Source: Ehretia macrophylla
Lineage: Eukaryota > Streptophyta > Magnoliopsida > Boraginales > Ehretiaceae
Direction of reading: 5' to 3'
Assembly: GCA_037974665.1 (NCBI GenBank)
Contig: CM075771.1
Location: forward strand, 42,330,425-42,394,424
DNA length: 64,000 bases
A program made the translations under genes and the position numbers. How positions within the stretch are numbered: position 1 is the first letter of the stretch; every line of letters begins with the position of its first letter. Below are positions 12,862 through 23,281 of the stretch, piece by piece. The notes under the pieces are model-generated. The model was not told the DNA's origin, did no database searches, and was given only the letters and a program-made list of their open reading frames with translations.

Positions 12862-15464
12862 CTTGGTCACAAGCCCCACGCCCCCGGTTTACGAGCCCAG
12901 CCTCTACGTGAAGCAAAGTTGTCTTGCCCAAGATGCCTAGGATTCGGTAATAAAAATGTGATGGATTAGGTTGTCGTCCTTTTCGCAGCTCACGACGTAC
13001 TATCTGTGACGGAAATACAGTGCAAAAGAAGAAAAGTGTCCAAAAACTAATGAAAATGTTCATTTTTGGGTTCCAAAAATAGGCACAGCCAAGCAGACTT
13101 GCTACCCCCGTCGTAGAGCTCTCGGAGAGCTTTCCAACGGTATTCTGTGTGCCGCGTAACACCTTACGGATCAAAAGTTAGGGCACCGAAGCGACGGATA
13201 CCTGGTCACAAGCCCTACGACCTCGGTTTGCGGGCCCAGCCTCTACGTGAAGCAAAGTTGTCTTGCCTAAAATGCTTGGGATTCAATAATAGAAATGTGA
13301 TGGATTAGGTTGTCGTCCTTTTCGCGGCCCACGACGTACGATCCGGGACAGAAAAACAGCGCAAAGTAAGAAAAGTATTACGAAATAGATGAAATCGTTC
13401 GAATTTAGGCTCTGAAAACAAGCGTAGCCAAGCAGGCTTGCTACCCCTGTAGTAGAGCTCTCAGAGAGCTTTCCAACGGTATGTTGTGCGCCGCGTAACT
13501 CCTTACGGATCAAAATTTAGGGCAACGAAGCAATGGATACCTGGTTACAAGCCCCACGCCCTCGGTTTACGGGCTTAACCTCTACGTGAAGCAAAGTTGT
13601 CTTGCCGGAGATGCTTGGGATTCGGTAATAGCAATGTGGTGGATTAGGTTGTCGTCCTTTTTGCAGCTCACGACGTACTATCCGTGACGAAAAAACAGCG
13701 CAAAAGAAGAAAGGTGTCCCGAAACTGATGAAAACATTCATTTTTGGGCTTCAAAAATAAACGCAGCCAAGCAGGCATGTTGCCCCATCGTAGAGCTCTC
13801 GGAGGGCTTTCCAACGGTATGCTGTGCGCCGTGTAACTCATTACAGATCAAAAGTTATGGGCACTGGAGAGATGGATACCTGGTCACAAGCCCCACGCCC
13901 TCGGTTTGCAGGCGCAACCTCTACGTGAAACAAAGTTTTCTTGCCCAAGATGCCTGGGATTCGGTAATAGAAATATGAAGGATTAGGTTGTCGTCCTTTT
14001 TGCGGCCCACGACGTACGATCCGGGACGAAAAAATAGCGCATAGTAAGAAAAGTATCCCGAAACAGATGAAATCGTTCGAATTTGGGCTCTGAAAACAAG
14101 CGCAGCCAAGCAGGCTTGCTGCCCCCGTCGTAGAGCTCTCGGAGAACTTTCTATCGGTATGTTGTGTGCCGCGTAACTCCTTACGGATCAAAAGTTAAGG
14201 CACCGAAGCGACGGATACCTGGTCACAAGCCCCATGCCCTCGGTTTGCAAGCTCAACCACTACGTGAAGCAAAGTTGTCTTGCCCAAGATGCTTGGGATT
14301 CGGTAAAAGCAATGTGATGGATTAGGTTGTCATCCTTTTCGCGGCTCACGACGTGCTATCCGTGACAGAAAAACAGCGCAAAAGTAGAAAAGTATCCCAA
14401 AACTGATAAAAACATTCATTTTTGGGCTCCGAAAATAGGTGAAGCCAAACAGGCATGTTGCCCCGTCGTAGAGCTCTCAGAGAGCTTTCCAACGGTATGC
14501 TGTACGTAGTGTAACTCATTACGGATCAAAAGTTATGGGCACCGGAGATACGGATACTTGGTCACAAGCCCCACGCCCTCGGTTTGCGGGCCCAGCCTCT
14601 ACGTGAAGTGAAGCTGTCTTGCCCAAGGTACCGTGGGATTCAGTAATAGAAATGTGATGGATTAGGTTGTTGTGCTTTTCGCAGTTCACGACGTACGATC
14701 CGGGATGGAAAAACAACGCAAAACAAGAAAAGTGTCCCGAAACTGATTAAAATGTTCAATTTTAGTCTCCGAAAATAGGCGCAGCCGAGCAGGCTTGCTT
14801 CCATTGTTGTAGAGCTCTCAGAGAGATTTCCAACGGTATGCTGTGCGCCGCGTAAGTCCTTACGGATCAAAAGTTATGGGAATCGGAGCGACGGATACTT
14901 GGTTAGAAGCCCCATGCCCTCGGTTTGTGGGCCCAGCCTCTATGTGAAGCAAAGTTGTCTTGCCCAAGAGGCTTGGGATTCGGTAATACAAATATGATGG
15001 ATTAGGTTGTCATCCTTTTCGCAGCTCACGACGTACGATCCGTGACAGATATACAGCGCAAAAAAAGAAAAGTGTTCCGAAACTGATGAAAACATTCATT
15101 TTTGGGTTCCGAAAATAGGCGTAGCTGAGCAGGCTTGTTTCCCTGTCGTAGAGCTCTCGGAGAGCTTTCCAACGGTATGTTGTGTGCCGCGTAACTCCTT
15201 ACGTATCCAAAGTTATGGGCATCGGAGCGACGGATACCTGGTCACAAGCCCCACGCCCTCGGTTTGCTAACCCAGCCTCTACGTGAAGTGAAGTTGTTTT
15301 GCCTAAGGTACGGTGGGATTCGGTTATAGAAATGTGATAGATTATGTTTTCGTCCTTTTCGCGGCTCACGGCGTACTATCCGTGACGGAAATACAGCGCA
15401 AAAGAATAAAAGTGTCCCGAAACTGATGAAAACATTCGTTTTTGGGTTCCGAAAATAGGCGTAG
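12862..15464. repeat. Satellite block 2, about 7-8 monomers
   Basis: The same 340-bp satellite resumes in phase after L1 (tcacaagcccc) and runs to the CGTAG target site of L3. Neighbouring monomers alternate between two types: one with GTGAAGCAAAG and AAGATGC, the other with GTGAAGTGAAG and AAGGTACC. Monomers two apart are more alike than adjacent ones; for example, matching frames at 13283-13513 and 13841-14191 end 678 bp apart. No gene is seen. Confidence 0.95.
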
Positions 15465-18400
15465 TGTCACGCCCCAACCCGACCTATAATGGTTAGACTG
15501 GGGTATGATCTAAACATTCATGTCACGTCTCGTACTTAACCGTTCATGAAGAGTTAACACTTAACGTCTTGGCCTAAACTCCAAAATTTTTCGGTAAACC
15601 GGCAGCATAATGGCTGTAATTGGGCTCTTTGGTTTGACCTAATTCTCTAAACGCCTCAATTATTCCAATCATTAATCCAATTCCATTAAGGACTCCTATT
15701 TGACACCAACCGATTGGCTAACTAGTTTACCTTGAAAGTCTCGTTTGGTTAATAAGCCTAACATGATAACTATGTCTTGTTTATTTGTCAATTTCCTATC
15801 ATGCAAGTACCTATTATCCTTTAGTTTGCAAATGAGCACCTAAGTGAAATTAGATAGAATTAACTTAGTTGATTGTTCATCTAGTGGTTTGAATGCCTAT
15901 GATAACTACTAATTAAGAAAACGAAAGCAAACAATCAAATAAAAGTTCGTCCGGTTATAGATAGTACAATCCCAGAATTAGACCCAAATTACAACGGGGT
16001 CATTTACATCAATAAACAACAAGCAACATAAAAGAAATAGTCTTCAAGTAGCATAGTTCACAAATAGCCAAAATCACGCAAAGCACACAAGACAGGCAAT
16101 CACTCCAAGGAATCATCGTTAGGCACATCGTCCTCGGGTACCTGTTCTTGATCTTCTTCACTTGAGATAATAAAAGAGGGTGAGTCCTTATGAACTCAGC
16201 GAGGGGGAACGAGAAATAAGTTTTGAAACTCATTTTCCGGTTAAACTTATGAAAACTCCTTTCTCAAACATGAATACAACAGAAATACAAGTACAGAAAT
16301 ACAAGTACAGAACAGGAATACCGGTCTTTCCTCCCCAAGGTTCTCTAGGATCCAAGCTGGAGTACTTATACACATAATAAAAAGGATACGGTGAGCTTTT
16401 GCTCTCAGATCAGATCTAGGATCAATTGTTGCGGCCGACTTCAAATAATTCCCCAAACACACCAGGTGGGTGTACTCCGGATGTACCCCAAAATCCTACG
16501 ACCCAACTCTCTGAGGAAGTCTAGCCCCCAAGCGAGAGAGGGAATGGGACCATGGTGGTCACGGTAACACCGGCAAACCCGATGCCGCCCGACGTACGTG
16601 ATCACTACCATGCCGACAGGAAAGGTTGCAACCTTGTATGCAATGCACATTCATGACAGGTAATATATATCACAGAAGGAAGACAACAAAGTAGGTTGCC
16701 TCCGGACAGTCATAGGATTGCACATTGACAGATAAACAAGCAGGACACCATAAGACGGAAATTTCACTTGAAAGGCATATAGAGTTATATGGAAATTAAA
16801 CGGGCAGCCATGAAACACATGTAAAACAGGCCATATAACTCATTAAAAAGTCCACGCAATCAAGTGATAAGATTATTCAACATGGGTTTGGATGCAAGAA
16901 AAGCTTAATTGTCAACATGCAATGGTCAAGATCACTTTTGAAGTTGTAAAACATTTACGGGCAGCCCACTAAGCCTATGATTCCAACATAATATCCAAAT
17001 AATCAACACTTATTAAGACTACCTAGTCATTAGGGCTTCCATTTCAAGTATATTCGTGCAATTTGAGCCTCAACCCATCTCAATGTCAATCTCAAACCAT
17101 ACATCATTTAATTCAACATCCTCAAACTTTCAAAACAGTCCACACAACATCCCAACACCACATTTCCACACAATTAGTACCACAAGAGAGGTTACAACAA
17201 TTTTCCAAGCATATGGCTAAATAAAACCTTTACTGCAATAGGCTGTTTTCTCACAATAAATAGGATAATCAAACAATCTCCAAATTCAGTAAATAAGATG
17301 TCAATTTTAATCTTAAGAAGTTAACTAAAATCAGAAACAAACCTTGCATCAATTGGAGTTCAGAATCATTAGTTATAGCTGAAACAGTGAGGTAGCACAA
17401 AACTGTCCAGATTCGTACACTTTTCATAAATTGACGTTTGTGAGGTCCTTAGAATCAGTTTTAGCTTTGGTCCATTTCTGACAAAATTGTCCAGAACTGA
17501 AAAATATAGAAGTACACCAAATTTCATGCTTTTTGGTCAACTTTTACTAAGTCAAATATGGTTCGTTCCACAAGGTCAGTGCATCTGCCAAAACCTGATT
17601 CATTTTTCCAGATTTCCAGATTTGGTCACATTTTAATGATTTGCCATTTTGAGGACCTTAGAGTCAAAATTCGCTTCGGTCTATTTCTGGGAAAAATGTT
17701 CAAAACTGTCCAAACTAGTCACCCACCAATTTTCAAGCATTTTCAACATCAGTTGCTTAGCTAAACTTACCTCGAACAGACTGCTCAGAGAGTTGTCATC
17801 CATTTCGACTTCACCTAGCATCATTTTCAAGCCAACATCTTGCCATGCATGGTTGTTTAAGCTTATGAACGACCATATATCTCAAGTACAGAAGCAAATA
17901 CACACATTCATGAGCATGCATGTGAAATTTTGAAAAGTTTTCAAAAGGTTTTAACCCTCACCTTAGCAATCAACCACAAAGATGCACAAAAACTTGTTGA
18001 AGCTTCAAATCTCTTCTTCTTCTTGCTTAGCCGAGATTCCAACTTGGTTTCTCTATTTTTCCTAGCTTAGTGATCAATCTCTTAGCACATGCATGAGGTT
18101 AGAACAAGAAGAAAAGAAATGGAAGCTTAAAAACTCACCAAGGCCGAAAATGGTGACTCAAAATGCTTGCATGTGTGTTTCTTGCATCCTAGCTTGCTTG
18201 GGTGAGTTTCTTTGCTTGTAGTTTTTCTTGATGCACCATAGGATGATGAAGATGAGCTAAGAGGTGGAGAGAACTCAGCCAAAACCGAAATGGAGAGAGA
18301 CAGTGAGAGGGAGAGAGAGAAAATGTGAGGAAAGTGAGAGAAATGAGAGAAAAATGAGGCTTTTGCAATTTTTTGAGCATGTGGTCAGCCTTGGGCTTCC

Positions 18401-19128
18401 AAATCTGAATTTTTGTGTCTTCAAGGTGGAATTTGAAATGTTAGCATGGGCCATGAGTGGTTTGGTCGAAAATGAGAGGAAATTGAGGTGGTTTTGGGCA
18501 ATTTTTTATGCATTGATAAGTGTTTTTGTGTCATGACTTGTCTAGAATCATTTTGAATTAAACATGCATGCAAAAATCTGATTTTGTGTCATCTTTTGAA
18601 TTGTTTTAACATGTGTGTAAGAGAATGTTGGGTATTTAGGGGTTTCAGGTCGAATAGAATATAGGGTATGTTTAGAGGTTTGTGAGATTTTGTCTTGTAA
18701 TGAGTTTAAAATATAATATTTAGGTGTTAGTGGATTTTGTAGAGATTTGAATTAGGATTATAATAATAGTTAGTGGATTGTGTAGGATTCTTTATTGATT
18801 AGCGTGGTGGCACGGATTCTTAGGTCTAGGGCACGAATTACGAGGTAGACACGAACTACGAGGTAAGACACCAACTTCAAGACTAATGCACGTACTTCAA
18901 GATAAATGCACGGATTCTAATGCTAACACACGCAACCCTAGGTGAATGAACGTAAACTAATACAAGGCACGTATTTCAATGCAATGCACGTAAATCAAGA
19001 CATGACTCTTAAACCTAGGTTAAGACACGCAGCTCAAGGTTAATGCACACTAAACGAAGAGACACACGCAAATCAAGGTCTCGCACATAAATTAAGGTCA
19101 CACACGTTATTCGGGGTTGGGCCTCACA
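15465..19128 (-). mobile_element. Solo LTR L3, mosaic of two subfamilies
   Basis: A 3664-bp LTR begins TGTCACGCCCC and ends GGGCCTCACA on the top strand, with a perfect duplication CGTAG at 15460-15464 and 19129-19133. Satellite phase is kept across it (aataggcgtag then ccgagcagg). From about 15650 to 16015 its sequence matches L1 (for example cctattatcctttagtttg and a shortened GACCC/GGGTC hairpin at 15981-16001). The first 185 bases and everything after about 16015 match the L2/L4/L5/L6/L8 type. The small LTR frame is intact at 16441-16650. A purine tract lies near 18292-18320 and the block of about 20-bp repeats at about 18803-19128. There is no internal region. Confidence 0.95.
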
Positions 19129-20338
19129 CGTAGCCGAGCAGGCTTGTTTCCCCGTCGTAGAGCTCTCGAAGAGCTTTCCAACGGTATGTTGTGTGCCTCG
19201 AAACTCCTTACGGATCAAAAGTTATGGGCATCGGATCGTCGGAGACCTAGTCCGAAGCCCCAAGCCCTCTGTTTGCGGGCCCAGACTCTACGTGAAGCAA
19301 AGTTGTCTTGCCCAAGATGCCTGGGTTTCGGTAATAAAAATGTGATGGATTAGGTTGTAGTCCTTTTCGCTGCCCACGACGTACGATCCGGGACGGAAAA
19401 ACAGCGCAAAGTAAGAAAAGTATACCGAAATAGATGAAATCATTTGAATTTTGGCTCTGAAAATAGGTGCAGCCAAGCAGCCTTGCTTCCCCTATCGTAG
19501 AGCTCTCAGAGAGCTTTCCACCGGTATGCTATGCACCGTGTAACTCTTTACAGATCAAAAGTTAAAGCACCGAAGCGACGGATACCTGGTCATAAGCCCC
19601 ACGCCCTCGGTTTGCAGGCCCAGCCTCTACGTGAAGCAAAGTTGTCTTGCCCAAGGTACTGTGGGATTCAGTAATAGAAATGTGATGGATTAGGCCGTCG
19701 TCCTTTTTGCGGCTCATGACGTACGATCCGGGATGGAAAAACAGCGCAAAAGAAGAAAAGTGTCCCGAAACTGATGAAAACGTTCGAATTTGGGCTTTGA
19801 AAAGAGGCGTAGCTGAGCAGACTTGATGCGCCTATCGTAGAGCTCTCGGAGAGCTTTCCAACGGTATGTTGTGCGCTGCATAACTCCTTACGGATCAAAA
19901 GTTATGGGCACCGGAGCGACGGAAACCTGGTCCCAAGCCCTATGCCCTCGGTTTGCGGGCCCATCCTCTACGTGAAGCAAAGTTGTCTTGCCCAAGATGC
20001 CTGGGATTCGGTAATAGAAATGTGATGGATTAGGTTGTCGTCCTTTTTGCGGCCCACGACGTACGATCCGGGACGGAAAAACAGCGCAAAAGAATAAAAT
20101 TGACCCAAAACTTATGAAAACGTTCAATTTTGGGATTCGAAAATAGGCGCAGACGAGTAGTCCTACTGCCCCCGTCGTAGAGCTCTGGGAGAGCTTTCCA
20201 ACGGTATGTTGTGCACAGCGTAACTCCTTACAGATCAAAAGTTATGGGCACCGAAGCGACGGATACCAGGTCACAAGCCCCACGCCCTCGGTTTGTGGGA
20301 CCAGCCTCTACGTGAAGTGAAGTTGTCTTGCCCAAGGT
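19129..20338. repeat. Satellite block 3, about 3.5 monomers
   Basis: A 1210-bp stretch of the same satellite lies between L3 and L4. Its monomers hold the GAGCTCTCGGAGAGCTTTCC dyad at about 19158, 19499, 19838 and 20178. It ends with AAGGT (20334-20338), the left target duplication of L4. No gene is seen. Confidence 0.95.
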
Positions 20339-23258
20339 TGTGAGGCCCGACCCCGAATAACTTGTCTTACCTCGACTTGCGTGCCTTAGACCCAGAATTA
20401 TATGACTGACCTTGGATTACGTGCCCTGTCTTGGTTTTCGTGCATGCTTTGTCATTCGTGCCTTGACCTAGAATGGTGTGCCCTAATCCCCGACTGATGT
20501 GTGTTACCTCGTTTCGTGTGCCCTAACCTAGATTTGCATGCCTTGACCTACGTTTAAGAATCGTGTTCCATTTTGTGTGCCTTACATTGAATTACGTGCA
20601 TTCATTTAGGGTTGCGTACATTTACTTGGAAAACATGTATTCGTCTCGTAGTTCGTGCCCTAACCTCGTAATGCGTTCCCTAAACCTAGGAAAGCGTGCC
20701 TTCACGCTAATCAAGAAAGCATCTTACACGAAGCACTAGATCATTAATTAATCCTACAATTCCACTAACTAATATTAAATTACTAATTCAACCCACTAGA
20801 AGACAAAATCTCACAAAAAGCTAGACATTCCTTATTCTTTCACACTTTCAAACATACAATTAATTAATGCTCAAAAGATGACAAAGATTCAGCATTTATA
20901 TGCCTTGGCCGACCACCTTGTGGCATTAATGCTTGCTTGCTCAATTCAAAATTAATTCTAAACAATTCTATGACAAGTTATGACACAAATGCATAAAAAA
21001 AAAAAAACCCAAAACCCTACCCGATGCACCCATATTTCGACCCATTCCCTTGCCATGCTAGGTAATTCAAAAACCATGCTTCTTGAAGACACAAATCTGA
21101 AAATTGCAAGCCCCTAGGCTGACAATGCTCCTTTTCCCAACAAAAGCTTTTATTTTTCTTCATTTCTCTCATTTCCTCATATTTCTCTCTCTCCCTCTCA
21201 TTCTTCTCTCTCTCTCTCGGCTTTGGCTGAGTTGCTTCCCACCATAGCTCATCTTCATCACTCCATGGTTAATCAAGTATTGAAATGTGTGCAAATCTGG
21301 ACAGTTTTGTGCAATCCCACTGTTTTGGCTATAACTATTGAACCCGAACTCCAAATGATGCGAGGTTTGTTTCTGAATTTAGTTCACTTCTTAAGATTTA
21401 ATTTGAAATCTTATTCATGGAAATTGGAGATTGTTTTCTTGTCTTAATGATTGTGAGAAAACAGCCCATTGCAGTGAGGGTTTCACTTAGTGATATGCTT
21501 AGAAAAATTATTGTAACTTCTCTTGTTGAATTAAATGCTTGAGATTGTGGCATTGGGATGTTGTGTGGACTGTTTTGAATACTTGAGGATGTTTGAATTA
21601 ATCGATGCATGGCTTGAGAATGATTTTGAGTTGATTCGGGGCTTAATCGCACGGGTAAGCACGAAATGGAAACCCTAGTGACTAGGTAAATTCACTAAGT
21701 GTTGATCCTATGAATATTGTGTTTAATTATATGTTTAGTAAGCTGCCCGTAGTTGCCATTGTAGCCCTAAATGCGATCTTGATGATTACATGTTGACAAG
21801 TAGGCCTTTCTTGCACCCGAACCCACGTAGATGTCGTTGCATGTTGAATAATCTTATCATTTGATAACGTGAACTTTGTAATGAGTTATATGACTTGATC
21901 TATGTGCGTTACATGGCTGCCCGTTTAATGTTCATATAACTCCATATGCCTTTCAAGTGAAACTACTTGTCTTATCGTGCCTCGCTTGTTTACTTGTCAA
22001 TGTGCAATCTTATGACTGCTCGGAGGCAACCTACTTTGTTGTCCTCCTAATGTGATATATTAAATGTCATAAATGTGCATTGCATACAAGGTTGCAACCT
22101 TTCATTCTGGCATGGTAGCATTCACGCACACTGGGCGGCATCGGGCTTGCCGGTGCAACCGTGACTACCATTGTCCAATTCCCTCTCTCGCTTGGGGGCT
22201 AGACTTCCTCGGAGAGTTGGGTTGTAGGATTTCGGGGTACATCTGGAGTACACCCATTTGGCATGATAAAGAGATGATTGAAGTCGGTCGCAACAACTGA
22301 TACTGACATGAACTGAGAACAAAAGCTCACCGTATCCTTTTCACTATGTGTATAAGTACTCTCGCTTGGTTCCTAGAGGACCTCGGGGAGGAAAGACGAG
22401 TAATTGTGTTCCTTTACTTTTATATTATATTATGTACTTACTTGTGATATATATTCATGTTTGCAAAAAGGGTTTTCATAAGTTGAACCGGAAAATGAGT
22501 TTCAAACCTATTTCTCGTTCCTCCTCGTTGAGTTCATAAGGACTCACCCTCTTTTATCATCTCTGCTGAAGAAGATCAAGAACATGTACCCGATGACGAC
22601 GTTACGTGCCTAACAATGATTCCTTGGAATGATTGCATGTCCTATGTGCTTTGCTTGATTATGGCCATTGTGAACACTATGCTGCTTGAAGACTATTTCT
22701 TTTCATGTTGCTTGATATTTGTAATGTAAAAGACCCCCGTTGTAATTTGGGGTCTAATTTTGGCTTGTACTGATAATAATTAGATAGACACTACTATGGT
22801 CGTTTTGCTATCGTTATTGGCTAGTATCTATTATAGGATTACGAATTATCAGGTAAGGATTAAGTAATGAACCTAACCAATTTAAAGCAGGTACTCATTG
22901 TTAAGCTAAGATCAACAGGTACTTTTGTAACGAGGATTAACAAAAAATGTGACATAGTATCATAATAGGTTATTAATCAAACGAGACTTCGAGATAACTG
23001 GTAGGCGTTTCAATTGATGGTAAATAGTAATCTTAGATGGAAATGAAATTGAGATTGGAAATTTTGAGGCATTTAAAGAATTAGGTCAAACCAAATAGCC
23101 CAATTACAACCGTCATGCTGCCGGTTTTCCAGAAAATTGTGGAGTTTAGGCTAAAACGTTAAGTGTTAAGCTTTCATGAACGGTTAAGTACGAGATATGA
23201 CTTGAATGTTTAGATCACACCCTTGTCTAACCTTTATAGGCCGGGTTGGGGCGTTACA
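20339..23258 (+). repeat. L4 5' LTR with internal 803-bp deletion
   Basis: This 2920-bp LTR runs TGTGAGGCCC...GCGTTACA. Compared with the 3' LTR it lacks the segment equivalent to 27143-27945: the join at 21274-21277 falls on CAAG, which is present at both edges of the missing segment. Landmarks: block of about 20-bp repeats at 20339-20710, CT-rich tract near 21185-21220, small conserved frame 22073-22300, palindrome AAGGTTGCAACCTT at about 22088-22101, and hairpin arms GACCCC/GGGGTC at 22732-22754. Confidence 0.95.
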
Positions 23259-23269
23259 CCTTAGAGAAA

Positions 23270-23281
23270 TGGTATCAGAGC
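23270..23281 (+). other. Primer binding site of L4 (initiator Met tRNA type)
   Basis: TGGTATCAGAGC matches the classic plant primer site complementary to the 3' end of initiator methionine tRNA. It would prime minus-strand DNA synthesis. It lies 11 bases past the LTR end (23258), a wider gap than is usual. Confidence 0.93.

Noticed and set aside
18264-18536. 90-codon plus-strand frame in L3 rich in Arg and Glu
   Set aside because: It is a translation of the purine-rich simple-sequence tract of the LTR (the CT tract on the other strand), with no family match and no conservation as a frame in other LTRs.
20990-21006. A-rich CATAAAAAAA segment as the LTR TATA box
   Set aside because: It is present in several LTRs but varies in length and lies about 180 bases before the CT tract. 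Without transcript data the start site cannot be placed.
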